Shown here one piece after another: positions 8,031-16,219 of a stretch of DNA of 33,227 bases (its first letter is position 1; each line of letters opens with the position of its first letter). The DNA is from Eubacteriales bacterium (GTDB lineage: Bacteria > Bacillota > Clostridia > Saccharofermentanales > DTU023). The position numbers and the translations under genes are program-made. The stretch lies in contig JAUNLW010000014.1 of assembly GCA_030532065.1 (NCBI GenBank), positions 1-33,227 on the forward strand. Reading direction: 5' to 3'. Below the pieces are notes generated by a model, which saw only the letters and a list, made by a program, of their open reading frames with translations, made no database searches and was not told where the DNA came from.

Positions 8031-9869
8031 ATGGAAAATACACTTTATTACGTTTGCAAATACACACCAGTGGAGCTGTTAGAGTCCTATGGTTATAGAT
8101 TAGAAAGATTGGACCCAGACTTAGACACGATGGAGTGCGGTGAATCCCTGGCTCATCCCAATTTTTGTGGGTATGGAAAGTCCGTACTGCAAATGGTCGA
8201 AAAAGGGCAAATTGACCGACTTTTTCTGGTAAATTGTTGCGACGTTTGTAGACGGATTTACGACATTTTGTCGGTCAACAATTTGCCAGTCAACATTTTG
8301 TCGGACAACAATTTGTCGGACGACGTTTTGTCGGTCAAAAAGAAGCTGGACTTTTTATACCTCATGGATTTACCGCATAAAAATGGCCTCTTAGAACAAA
8401 AGCAGCTGCAAAAAGAGTTATTAAAGCTAAATAAGTTTTTGCAGGAAAAAACCTCGGGAGATTTTGATCAGGGAAAAGCCAGAGATCTCTGGCGTGAAGG
8501 CATTAGCAAAGTTAGAGAAGGGAGACCCACAGGCGACTACGTCGTGCTGACAGGCGCCCACGGCAACGCCAGCCTAAAAGATCAAATAGAAAGAGTCACA
8601 GATCTCCTGGTATGGGACGATACCTGTAATGGCAACCGAGAATTGAGAAGTGGAAACGGCGGAGATTTTTTCGCCGACTATAGCGATGCCCTGCTCTCTC
8701 AAAAAAGCCCCTGTATGCGCATGCAATTTAAAAGACAAGAAGAGCCCAAAGGTGTCGGGACAATCTGCCACACCATTAAATTTTGCGACTATTACTCTCT
8801 GCAATATCGCGACTTAAACTCTCGGCAAGATCCGGTCCTGAAAATCGAAACAGACTGTACCAGCCAAAGCCAAGGCCAAATCGAAACCCGCTTAGAAGCC
8901 TTTGCCGAATTGATTAATCCCCAAATACTGCGAAAAGCGAGTGTCGCGAAATTTGTTGCAGGTATAGACCACGGCCCTTCCTGTACTAACACCATGTCTT
9001 TAGCTAAAAGCGAGAGCCGTGAAATAAGCTATGGCGCTGGTATCGACCCAGGATCCTCCAGCACGAATGCAGTGGCTTTAGCTAAAAGCGAGAGCCGTGA
9101 AATAGGATATGTCGCTGGCATCGACTCAGGATCCTCCAGCACTAATGCAGTGATTTTAGATAAAAACAAAAATATCGTAGCCTACTCAGTTTTAGCTACC
9201 GGAGCCGGCGTGGAAAGAAGTGGCCAGCGGGCGTTCGAAGCCTGTTTAAAAAGCGCTGGCTTAAGAAAAAAAGACATTAATAAAATTATTAGCACAGGCT
9301 ACGGCCGAAATAACTTGCAACTCTCAGATTCTTCCATCACAGAGATTAGTTGCCACGCCAAAGGAGCCCGATTCCTTTATCCTCAAGCCAGAACCGTAAT
9401 AGATATTGGTGGCCAGGATTCTAAGGTTATTATCCTCGATGCCGAAGGCAATGTTGTCAATTTTGTAATGAATGATAAATGCGCCGCGGGTACCGGCAGG
9501 TTCTTGGAAAACATGTCCAAAGCCTTGGAACTGTCACTTGAAGAAATGAGTGCCTTAGGTCTTGAATGGAAAAAGCCCGTAACTATCTCCAGTACCTGTA
9601 CCGTCTTCGCCGAGTCTGAAGTAGTCTCATTAATTGCAAACAACACCGAACTTCCGGACATAATTAACGGACTCAACCAGTCAGTAGCCTCTAAAACTGG
9701 CTCACTGGTAAGAGCAGCAAATGGCCGACCGCCCTACATTATGACCGGCGGTGTTTCTAAAAATATCGGTGTCGTAAAAGCCCTGGAAAAAGAGCTCGGA
9801 GAGAAGATCTTCGTCCCTGAAGAAGCACAAATCTGCGGTGCGCTGGGGGCAGCGTTGTTTGCGCTGTAG
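8031..9869 (+). CDS. fusion of HGD-D dehydratase-like domain and ATP-dependent activase
   Basis: 612 residues with two domains. Residues 1 to about 300 are a second HGD-D-type domain: CKYTPVELLESYGY, HPNFCGYGK, LVNCCDVCRR, DDTCNGNREL, HTIKFCDYYSLQY and ETDCTSQSQGQ are all family-type positions. Residues about 310-612 are a BadF/HgdC/YjiL activase (ASKHA ATPase) with a phosphate-1 motif AGIDSGSSSTNAVIL, phosphate-2 motif DIGGQDSKVI, adenosine motif MTGGVSKNIG and both [4Fe-4S] ligands (DKCAAGTGR and SSTCTVFAESE). The activase would use ATP to push an electron onto its partner's cluster, probably the protein at 6678-7952. Oddities: the phosphate-1 segment is present three times in a row with a 26-residue period (starting at residues 310, 336 and 362), and the linker near residues 80-104 is a five-fold 5-residue repeat. 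The start ATG 8031 has only a weak site. Confidence 0.85.
   Translation: MENTLYYVCKYTPVELLESYGYRLERLDPDLDTMECGESLAHPNFCGYGKSVLQMVEKGQIDRLFLVNCCDVCRRIYDILSVNNLPVNILSDNNLSDDVLSVKKKLDFLYLMDLPHKNGLLEQKQLQKELLKLNKFLQEKTSGDFDQGKARDLWREGISKVREGRPTGDYVVLTGAHGNASLKDQIERVTDLLVWDDTCNGNRELRSGNGGDFFADYSDALLSQKSPCMRMQFKRQEEPKGVGTICHTIKFCDYYSLQYRDLNSRQDPVLKIETDCTSQSQGQIETRLEAFAELINPQILRKASVAKFVAGIDHGPSCTNTMSLAKSESREISYGAGIDPGSSSTNAVALAKSESREIGYVAGIDSGSSSTNAVILDKNKNIVAYSVLATGAGVERSGQRAFEACLKSAGLRKKDINKIISTGYGRNNLQLSDSSITEISCHAKGARFLYPQARTVIDIGGQDSKVIILDAEGNVVNFVMNDKCAAGTGRFLENMSKALELSLEEMSALGLEWKKPVTISSTCTVFAESEVVSLIANNTELPDIINGLNQSVASKTGSLVRAANGRPPYIMTGGVSKNIGVVKALEKELGEKIFVPEEAQICGALGAALFAL
8268..8342 (+). 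repeat. five 15-bp in-frame repeats in the dehydratase domain
   Basis: Five consecutive 15-bp units (8268, 8283, 8298, 8313, 8328) of the type TTGTCGGWCAACAAT encode LSVNN, LPVNI, LSDNN, LSDDV and LSVKK. They follow the NCCDVCRR motif and extend a surface loop in frame. Most units contain the near-palindrome TTGTCGGACAA. Confidence 0.9.
8958..9161 (+). repeat. 78-bp in-frame tandem repeat of the activase ATP-binding motif
   Basis: Copy 1 is 8958-9035, copy 2 is 9036-9113, and the native third copy begins at 9114. They encode AGIDHGPSCTNTMSL, AGIDPGSSSTNAVAL and AGIDSGSSSTNAVIL, the first two each followed by AKSESREI(S/G)Y. The 3' halves of copies 1 and 2 are nearly identical in DNA while the 5' halves have drifted, with copy 1 the most diverged. 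Confidence 0.92.
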
Positions 9870-9899
9870 TAGCGCTTTGGAAATAGGTCCAAGGCTCGA

Positions 9900-10420
9900 G
9901 ATTTTCCTTAGAGTTTGCAATTAGTGGGTGGCTCAGCATGTCTGGGCTGGCTTTCTAAATCCGAGTTCTGAGATTTCCCGTAAAGTTTGCAAGTAATGGG
10001 TGGCGCCAACGGGGTAAAGCTGGCTTTGAAGGCTCAGATAGATTGGAAATCCTGGAATCCCCGTAAAGTTTGCAAGTAATGGGTGATTTGTCCACCCATT
10101 ATCTGCAGATTTGCAGTAGAAACTGAAAAGTCGAATCTCTACGGTGTTCCACGACCGCTAAGCCCACCCATTATCTGCAGATTTGTAGCGAAAACGTAAA
10201 CCATCGCTTTACTAAGCCAAACAAGGATAGACCCGGCCACCCAATAACTGCAGATTTGCAGCAGAAACGCTACCCAGCGATGCATTAACATTGGCAAACA
10301 CCAAACTCAAGACCGGGCCACCCAATAACTGCAGATTTGTAGAAGAAACGCAAACCATCGATTTACTAAGCCAAGCAAGGATAGACGGGCCATCCAATAC
10401 CTGCAGATTTGTAACAGAAA
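9900..10420 (+). repeat. array 1 of the head-to-head GGGTG/CACCC repeat family
   Basis: This fills most of the 809-bp gap between the activase fusion and the DUF3798 gene. Three units run forward (9900-9930, 9971-10002, 10056-10085; core GTTTGCAAGTAATGGGTG) and five run reversed (10093, 10165, 10238, 10319, 10391; core CACCCATTATCTGCAGATTT), spaced 71-80 bp. Forward and reverse units are the same sequence family in opposite directions. The third forward and first reverse unit face each other across 7 bases and can form a long hairpin (about 10070-10107). The segment 9966-10190 recurs at about 27659-27885. No convincing coding sequence is present here. Confidence 0.9.
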
Positions 10421-10519
10421 CGCTCACCTTAAAACAATCACTACCTAACTAACAAAGTCATCTTTTTCTCTTGCGCATTAACGTGTGGTTAAATTTGCTA
10501 TGGCTTTGAATTCGCTTTT

Positions 10520-10557
10520 GTAAAGCTTTACCTACAAAAACTTTACTATTAGGTAAA
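10520..10557 (+). promoter_or_regulatory. nested palindromes upstream of the DUF3798 operon (possible operator)
   Basis: GTAAAGCTTTAC (10520-10531) is a perfect palindrome, and TTTACCTA (10527-10534) pairs perfectly with TAGGTAAA (10550-10557). They lie 12-50 bases upstream of the -35 box, a typical place for a regulator to bind. No regulator gene is adjacent, so which protein would bind is unknown. Confidence 0.4.
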
Positions 10558-10568
10558 TTTTTGCACAT

Positions 10569-10597
10569 TTGACACTAGTAACTGATAGGCGTAAAAT
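10569..10597 (+). promoter_or_regulatory. sigma-A-type promoter of the DUF3798 transporter operon
   Basis: A perfect TTGACA (10569-10574), a 17-base spacer and TAAAAT (10592-10597, 5 of 6) form the best promoter in the window. Transcription would start near 10604, giving a 5' leader of about 75 bases with a small hairpin (TCTGCT at about 10620, AGCAGA at about 10636) and the AGGAGG ribosome binding site before 10679. Confidence 0.75.
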
Positions 10598-10678
10598 TTG
10601 GTTAATGGTGCTGAAGACTATCTGCTAATAAGGATAAGCAGACAAGTGATCAGCTAGAACAAAATTTAGGAGGAAGAA

Positions 10679-12022
10679 ATGAAGAAATATTTCAGTCTGT
10701 TGCTCGCGCTAGTCATGATGCTGAGCATCCTCGTAGTCCCCGCTTTTGTAAAGGCAGAAGAAGCCGATGATAAAGCAGAAGACGCAGAAGTAGAAGAAGT
10801 CCCGGATTGGGACGGTACAGAAGCTGAGTTCCATATCGGCGTAGTTACCGGTACTGTTTCTCAAACCGAAGACGATCTGCGGGGCGCGGAAGAACTGATC
10901 CGCCGTTATGGAGACAGTAAAGATGGTGGTATGATTACCCATCTGACCTATCCCGATAACTTCATGTCTGAGCAAGAAACCACTATCTCTCAGATTGTTG
11001 GTCTCGCTGATGACCCCATGATGAGGGTAATCGTAGTTAACCAGGCTGTTCCTGGTACTGCTGCTGCCTTTAACCAAATTCGTGAGTTCCGTGATGACAT
11101 TATCCTCTTAGCTGGTGATGCTCACGAGGATCCAACCGTTATTACTCCTGCCGCAGACTTCTGCGTAAGTGTTGATAAAGTTGGTCAAGGCTACCTCATG
11201 CCTTATGCCGCAAAAGAATTGGGCGCCGAGACTTTTGTCCACGTTTCTTTCCCCCGTCACTTGAGTGAAGAAATCATGGCTCAACGTCATGCTATTTTAC
11301 AAGCAGCCTGCGAAGAAATCGGCATTAAATTTGCTGACGAAACTGCACCTGACCCCATGTCTGATATCGGCGTTCCCGGCGCTCAACAATTTATCCTTGA
11401 GCACATGGATGCTTGGGTAGAGAAATATGGTAAAGACACCGCTTTCTTCTGCACCAACGACGCAGAAACCGAACCTATGCTTAAGAAGATCGCTGAGCTC
11501 GGCGCTATCTTCATTGAAGCTGACCTGCCCAGCCCTCTGATGGGTTATCCTGGCGCTTTCGGTATCAAGCTTAAAGATGTTGCTGGTGACTGGCCTGCTA
11601 TCTTAAAGAGAGTTGAAGAAGCAGTTATTGATGCTGGCGCTTCAGGCCGCATGGGTACTTGGGCTTTCTCTTATGGCTTTACCTGCACTGCTGGCTTAGG
11701 CGAATTCGGTAAGCGCGTAGTTGAAGGAATGTACGAGAAAGACGAAGAGACTGGTTACTACAAACCGGAAGATATTGTTGAATCTTTCGAAGTCTACACT
11801 CCTGGCACCAACTGGACTGGTGGTTACTTCATGAACGTAGGCGGCGAAGAAGCTGAGCCTTGGCAGAACTACTACCTGGTATCCCAGGACCTCTATATCT
11901 TCGGCGATGGCTTCATGGGCCTGGACGAAGTAGAAATTCCTGAAAAGTATCGTGAGCTGTCCTATGAGCTGAAGACTCAAGAAGAATTAGAAGCTGAGGC
12001 CGAAGCTGACGATAACAAATAG
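10679..12022 (+). CDS. DUF3798 periplasmic-type substrate-binding protein
   Basis: A 447-residue secreted protein. It starts at ATG 10679 behind aggaggaaga and has a clear signal peptide (KKYFSLLLALVMMLSILVVP, cleavage probably after FVKA). The mature part matches my memory of DUF3798: FHIGVVTGTVSQTEDD, HLTYPDNFMSEQETT, VVNQAVPGTAAAFNQI, VHVSFPRHLSEEIMAQR and GVPGAQQFILE. The fold is a periplasmic-binding-protein type like that of sugar and nucleoside binding proteins, but the ligand is not known. Unlike most Gram-positive binding proteins it lacks a lipobox cysteine, so it may be released or held by its transporter. The N-terminus after the signal and the C-terminus are very acidic. It heads an operon with an ATPase and two permeases, and a hairpin after it probably keeps it expressed above the rest. 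Confidence 0.85.
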   Translation: MKKYFSLLLALVMMLSILVVPAFVKAEEADDKAEDAEVEEVPDWDGTEAEFHIGVVTGTVSQTEDDLRGAEELIRRYGDSKDGGMITHLTYPDNFMSEQETTISQIVGLADDPMMRVIVVNQAVPGTAAAFNQIREFRDDIILLAGDAHEDPTVITPAADFCVSVDKVGQGYLMPYAAKELGAETFVHVSFPRHLSEEIMAQRHAILQAACEEIGIKFADETAPDPMSDIGVPGAQQFILEHMDAWVEKYGKDTAFFCTNDAETEPMLKKIAELGAIFIEADLPSPLMGYPGAFGIKLKDVAGDWPAILKRVEEAVIDAGASGRMGTWAFSYGFTCTAGLGEFGKRVVEGMYEKDEETGYYKPEDIVESFEVYTPGTNWTGGYFMNVGGEEAEPWQNYYLVSQDLYIFGDGFMGLDEVEIPEKYRELSYELKTQEELEAEAEADDNK

Positions 12023-12076
12023 TTAACTGTCTTTTGATTACCTGCTATTTAGCTGTGTAATGACTTGATGAGTTGT

Positions 12077-12114
12077 GGCGGGAGATATCTTATCCTTGAT
12101 GGGATACTCCCGCC
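12077..12114 (+). terminator. intercistronic hairpin after the binding-protein gene
   Basis: GGCGGGAG (12077-12084) pairs with CTCCCGCC (12107-12114), with an inner TATCC/GGATA pairing, followed by the T/A-rich ttattaaat. It sits between the binding-protein gene and the ATPase gene. It most likely acts as a partial terminator or as an mRNA stabiliser that raises binding-protein levels over transporter levels. Confidence 0.65.
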
Positions 12115-12146
12115 TTATTAAATAACACGTATAGAAAGAGGTGCTT

Positions 12147-13742
12147 ATGGCATTGCTTGAAGCACGCAATGTTGGTAAGGATTTTAGCGGGAATGTCGTT
12201 CTAAAAGATATTTCTTTCTCCTTGGAAGCCGGGAAGGTATTGGGATTGTGCGGCGAGAACGGCGCCGGTAAATCGACCCTTATGAACATCATCTTTGGTA
12301 TGCCAGTCATCCATGAAACAGGTGGCTATGAGGGAGAAATTGTTATCGATGGCGAAGTCGTTCATTTCAAAAACACGTCGGATGCCCTGGAGGCTGGAAT
12401 CGGAATGGTCCACCAGGAATTCTCACTGATCCCGGGATTTACAGCGGCAGAGAACGTAATGATCAACCGTGAACCGACAAAATCAAACGTAATTTCTCAG
12501 ATTACGCGCCAGAAAAAACTGGAACATGTAGATACAAAAGCCATGCTGGACAGTTCCCAGGAATCTGTTGATAAACTGGAAATTGAATTAGATGCTCGTA
12601 CCTTAGTCGGGGAACTACCTGTAGGTTATAAGCAATTCCTGGAAATTGCCCGCGAAATTAATAAAGAAAATGTTAAGCTCTTGATTTTAGACGAGCCAAC
12701 CGCCGTATTAACGGAGAGTGAAGCCGAACTCTTGCTGACAGCAATGCGCAAGTTATCTGCGGAGGGCATCAGCATAATCTTTATTTCTCACCGCCTGCGT
12801 GAGGTGATGGATGTATGTGACCAGATTGTGGTCATGCGTGACGGCCTGATTGTGGCGGACAAAGCGAAGAAAGATATTACTATTCCGGAAATCGCTACTT
12901 TAATGACGGGCCGTAACGTGGATATGGAAGTCCAGAGTGATGCGGAAGTAGAAGCGTACATGCCCAAGGGGGACGTGATCCTGGAGATCAAAGACCTCTT
13001 CGTGGATATGCCTGGTGAAGCAATAGACGGTGTTGATCTAACCGTACACGAAGGTGAGATTTTCGGTATTGCCGGCTTGGCGGGCCAGGGCAAACTTGGT
13101 ATTCCTAACGGAATCATGGGTATTTATCCCACCCTTGGCAAGATCATCTTCCAAGGCAAAGAAGTGCCTTTGAATAACCCCAAGGCCGCGCAAGAAATGG
13201 GTATTTCTTTTGTATCAGAAGACCGCCGCGGCGTAGGACTGCTTTTGGACGAACCTATTTCCTGGAACATTTGCTTTAATGCCATGCAGATCCAAGATGT
13301 AGGTCTCAAGAAATTCTTATTCTTTAAGATCCGCGACGAGAAAAAAATGACTGAGATTTCTCAGAGGTATATTGATGAGTTAAAGATCAAGTGTACCGGC
13401 CCTGACCAGTTGGTGAGAAATCTTTCAGGCGGTAACCAGCAGAAAGTCTGCCTGGCTAAGGCCTTCTGTATGCATCCCAAATTACTTTTGGTCTCAGAAC
13501 CTACGCGGGGTATTGATGTTGGCGCTAAGGAATTAGTGCTTGAAGCCCTGAAAAAATATAACCGTGACAACGGTACAACTATTATTATCGTTTCTTCAGA
13601 ACTTGAGGAACTGCGTTCTATTGCCGGCCGTATTGCCGTAGTAGACGAAGGCGAAATTGCTGCCGTATTGCCGGCAACAGAATCTTCTGCTAAGTTTGGC
13701 CTCTTGATGTCTGGTGAAAAACTGGAGGAGAGTGCATCATGA
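12147..13742 (+). CDS. twin-domain ABC importer ATPase (sugar/nucleoside type)
   Basis: 531 residues with two ABC domains in one chain, as in RbsA, MglA and BmpA-linked ATPases. Domain 1 has Walker A GENGAGKST (residues 36-44), signature region ELPVGYKQFLEIAREI and Walker B LLILDEPTAVL, then ISHRL. Domain 2 has a degenerate Walker A (GLAGQGKLG, lacking the GKS/T serine or threonine), an intact signature LSGGNQQKV and Walker B LLLVSEPTRGIDVG, in which S replaces the usual D. A degenerate second site is common in this class. ATG 12147 is chosen (agagg five bases upstream). The gene overlaps the first permease by 4 bases (ATGA). Confidence 0.93.
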   Translation: MALLEARNVGKDFSGNVVLKDISFSLEAGKVLGLCGENGAGKSTLMNIIFGMPVIHETGGYEGEIVIDGEVVHFKNTSDALEAGIGMVHQEFSLIPGFTAAENVMINREPTKSNVISQITRQKKLEHVDTKAMLDSSQESVDKLEIELDARTLVGELPVGYKQFLEIAREINKENVKLLILDEPTAVLTESEAELLLTAMRKLSAEGISIIFISHRLREVMDVCDQIVVMRDGLIVADKAKKDITIPEIATLMTGRNVDMEVQSDAEVEAYMPKGDVILEIKDLFVDMPGEAIDGVDLTVHEGEIFGIAGLAGQGKLGIPNGIMGIYPTLGKIIFQGKEVPLNNPKAAQEMGISFVSEDRRGVGLLLDEPISWNICFNAMQIQDVGLKKFLFFKIRDEKKMTEISQRYIDELKIKCTGPDQLVRNLSGGNQQKVCLAKAFCMHPKLLLVSEPTRGIDVGAKELVLEALKKYNRDNGTTIIIVSSELEELRSIAGRIAVVDEGEIAAVLPATESSAKFGLLMSGEKLEESAS

Positions 13743-14833
13743 CAAAATTAAAACATGCCATTAAGAGCTTCGGCCATGCAAGGATGATCATTTTGATCTT
13801 CCTCGTGGTATTGCTCTTGATTGCCCCGGTTTTTGGTGTAAGCCGAGTGACCTCCTTAAACGATATGCTCACACGTTTTGCCATGAACGCCGTATTGGTC
13901 TTGTCCATGGTTCCTATGATTCAATCAGGCTGCGGACTGAACTTCGGCGTACCTCTGGGCTTGGTTTCCGGTCTTTTAGCAGAAGCAATTATTTGGGAAT
14001 ACGATATTCCCGGAGCTAAGGGCTTTATCCTGGCTATGCTTTTGGGGGCCGCGATAGGCGCTCTTATGGGTATGTTCTATGGCTTTATCCTTAACCGTAT
14101 TCGTGGTGACGAGATGGTTATTGCTACCTATGTTGGTTACGCCATAATCTACTTCATGAACATGATGTGGCTAACTTTACCCTTTCAAAACCCTTCAAGC
14201 GTACAAGGTTATGCCGGTGAAGGCTTGCGTGTCACTATTAGTTTAGACAACCACTGGCTTCACGTATTTGATGACTGGCCTGGTGAACCAGGTAAGGGCG
14301 TGGTGCTGACAATTCATGAATTTTTGAACGGTGAGTGGATTCCCCAGGAGCTCAAGATTCCGGTTGGCACTCTCTTACTGTTTGCCTTGCTGGCCTTACT
14401 AATGTGGCTCTTCTTCCGGTCCAAGACCGGTACCGCCATGACCGCTGTAGGTTCTAACCCGACCTACGCCATGGCCGGTGGTGTAAGCATCAAAAAAATG
14501 CGTATGGCGTCAGTCGTGCTTAGCACCTCTTTAGCGGCTGTTGGTATGATCATATACGGCCAAAGCTATGGTTTTGCTCAGTTCTATACCGCGCCACAGT
14601 TCTTTACCTTCCCCACGGTCGCAGCCATACTGCTAGGTGGTGCCTCGCTTAATAAAGCAAGTATTCCCAATGTTATTCTGGGTACCTTCCTCTTCCAGGG
14701 GGTGTTGACCTTAACGCCATCCGTCATCAATAGCGCTATTCAACTTGATATGTCTGAGGTCCTGCGTATGATCATCACTAACGGCTTGATCATCATCGCG
14801 CTGACGAGGAAAGGAGAGAAAGATGCTAAATAA
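13739..14833 (+). CDS. ABC importer inner-membrane permease 1
   Basis: A 364-residue hydrophobic protein of the BPD_transp_2 (RbsC/YufP) class. After a short cytoplasmic N-terminus there are about 8-10 membrane segments, including MIILIFLVVLLLIAPVFGV and, later, VPLGLVSGLLAEAI. The typical EAA-like loop follows the large fifth segment (FFRSKTGTAMTAVGSNPTYA, preceding GGVSIKKMRM), which contacts the ATPase. The ATG overlaps the ATPase stop (ATGA), so the genes are translationally coupled. It would pair with permease 2 to form the channel for the ligand captured by the DUF3798 protein. An external stretch around residues 155-200 is longer than in RbsC. Confidence 0.92.
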   Translation: MTKLKHAIKSFGHARMIILIFLVVLLLIAPVFGVSRVTSLNDMLTRFAMNAVLVLSMVPMIQSGCGLNFGVPLGLVSGLLAEAIIWEYDIPGAKGFILAMLLGAAIGALMGMFYGFILNRIRGDEMVIATYVGYAIIYFMNMMWLTLPFQNPSSVQGYAGEGLRVTISLDNHWLHVFDDWPGEPGKGVVLTIHEFLNGEWIPQELKIPVGTLLLFALLALLMWLFFRSKTGTAMTAVGSNPTYAMAGGVSIKKMRMASVVLSTSLAAVGMIIYGQSYGFAQFYTAPQFFTFPTVAAILLGGASLNKASIPNVILGTFLFQGVLTLTPSVINSAIQLDMSEVLRMIITNGLIIIALTRKGEKDAK

Positions 14834-15968
14834 GAAACGTGATTGGAGAAGTACACTGCGCCAGTCACTGGTGCCGCTGCTTTTCATTGTCATTATTGCC
14901 TTGGCAATTCCTCTCTCCGGTTTCTCATCAGCCCACTTGATCGGAGAAATTCTGGCGAGATTTGCCCGTGATACCTTCCTGGCAGTTTCTCTGATTATCC
15001 CTATCCTGGCTGGTATGGGTATCAACTTCGCCATCTCATTGGGCGCTATGGCAGCGCAAATCGGTATCATCATTACACAAAATTTCCACATCGGTGGTAT
15101 TGGCGGCATGCTGCTTTCAGCCTTAATTGGCCTGCCGATCGCGATCCTTTTGGGTTGGTTTGCCGGTTCAGTAATGAATAAAGCCAAAGGCCGCGAAATG
15201 ATCAGCTCTATGATTTTAGCCTTCTTGATTTCTGGTATTTACCAATTCATCGTGCTCTATATCATGGGAGGCTTGATCCCCATTCAAAACAAGGATATCC
15301 TCCTCTCTCGTGGTTATGGTATTAAGAACTCCATAACTTTGGAGATAAAAGGCGCTTTGGACAACCTGTGGAGCATCAAATTTAAGATCCCTGGTATAAT
15401 GCGTCCTCTTAGTATCCCTGTAGTGACCTTTATTGTCATTGCTCTGGCTTGTGTATTTGTTGTCTGGTTTAAGAAGACTAAGATCGGACATGACATGAAG
15501 GCTGTTGGCCAAAGCCAACGAGTAGCCGACAGCGCCGGTATGAAGGTAGATAAGATCCGCTTACAGTCCATTATTATTTCTACAGTAATGGCAATGTTGG
15601 GTCAACTCATTTATCTGCAAAATATCGGCACCATGAACACCTACAACGGTACGGACCAGACCTCGCTCTTTGCGGCTGCAGCTCTGCTAATCGGTGGCGC
15701 TTCAGTAGCCTCAGCGACTATACCTAACGCCCTTATTGGTGTAATCCTCTTCCACCTTATGTTTATCGTTATGCCTAATGCCGGTAAGAACTTCACAGGT
15801 AACCCGGCTATCGGTGAGTATTTCCGCTCCTTTATTTCCTACGGCGTAGTTGCCTTGGCTCTGGTCATGCACGCCTACTCCAGAAAGAAGGCCGCGGAAG
15901 AAGAACGAAAAGCGCTTCACCATCAGAAAGCCAAAGAAAAGCTGGAAAATGGCGAAGCTAAAGCTTAG
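14823..15968 (+). CDS. ABC importer inner-membrane permease 2
   Basis: A 381-residue protein of the same class as the upstream permease, overlapping it by 11 bases, with ggaaaggagaaag as ribosome binding site. It shows multiple membrane helices (LVPLLFIVIIALAIPLSGF at the N-terminus), a glycine-rich helix GIGGMLLSALIGLPIAILLG and the ATPase-contact loop KKTKIGHDMKAVGQSQRVAD. The C-terminal tail (from about residue 360) is highly charged and ends NGEAKA; its last codons and the stop lie in a 39-bp duplication. It completes the four-gene importer. It is the last gene, with a hairpin about 80 bases downstream. Confidence 0.92.
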   Translation: MLNKKRDWRSTLRQSLVPLLFIVIIALAIPLSGFSSAHLIGEILARFARDTFLAVSLIIPILAGMGINFAISLGAMAAQIGIIITQNFHIGGIGGMLLSALIGLPIAILLGWFAGSVMNKAKGREMISSMILAFLISGIYQFIVLYIMGGLIPIQNKDILLSRGYGIKNSITLEIKGALDNLWSIKFKIPGIMRPLSIPVVTFIVIALACVFVVWFKKTKIGHDMKAVGQSQRVADSAGMKVDKIRLQSIIISTVMAMLGQLIYLQNIGTMNTYNGTDQTSLFAAAALLIGGASVASATIPNALIGVILFHLMFIVMPNAGKNFTGNPAIGEYFRSFISYGVVALALVMHAYSRKKAAEEERKALHHQKAKEKLENGEAKA

Positions 15969-16026
15969 CTTCTTCTGCTCTAAAGCAATGGCGGAGCTAA
16001 AGCTTAGTTACCTCTGCTCTAAAGCA
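15949..16026 (+). repeat. 39-bp direct duplication spanning the permease 2 stop codon
   Basis: Copies start at 15949 and 15988 (ATGGCGRAGCTAAAGCTTAG in both). The first contains the TAG stop of permease 2. The period is 39 bp, a multiple of three, so the second copy repeats the same stop codon in frame. Confidence 0.88.
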
Positions 16027-16049
16027 TTGACAAGTTAACAAAGCCAAAT

Positions 16050-16085
16050 AACTTCCCTGCACACAGCAAAGTGAGCAGGGAAGTT
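16050..16085 (+). terminator. hairpin ending the DUF3798 operon
   Basis: AACTTCCCTGC (16050-16060) pairs perfectly with GCAGGGAAGTT (16075-16085) around a 14-base loop. No T-run follows, so it may be a processing or stability hairpin instead of a classical terminator. Confidence 0.5.
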
Positions 16086-16219
16086 GCATTCATGCTATGT
16101 ATTAGTGATTACAAAGATCTGTTAATTCCAACGCCTGGGCATCTAAGTGATGGCGGAACCTGTAATGCCAGGCAATTTATAAAAAAGTTTTTCAAAAATT
16201 TGAAAAATGACAAAGTTTT

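Noticed and set aside
9900..10420. CRISPR array
   Set aside because: Units occur in both directions, are imperfect, spacing varies (71-80 bp and less regular on the left) and spacers are partly shared with another locus. No cas genes are present.
10212..10427. 71-codon minus-strand ORF in repeat array 1
   Set aside because: Its sequence is only the translation of the repeat units (repeated TNLQLLGG), with no ribosome binding site.
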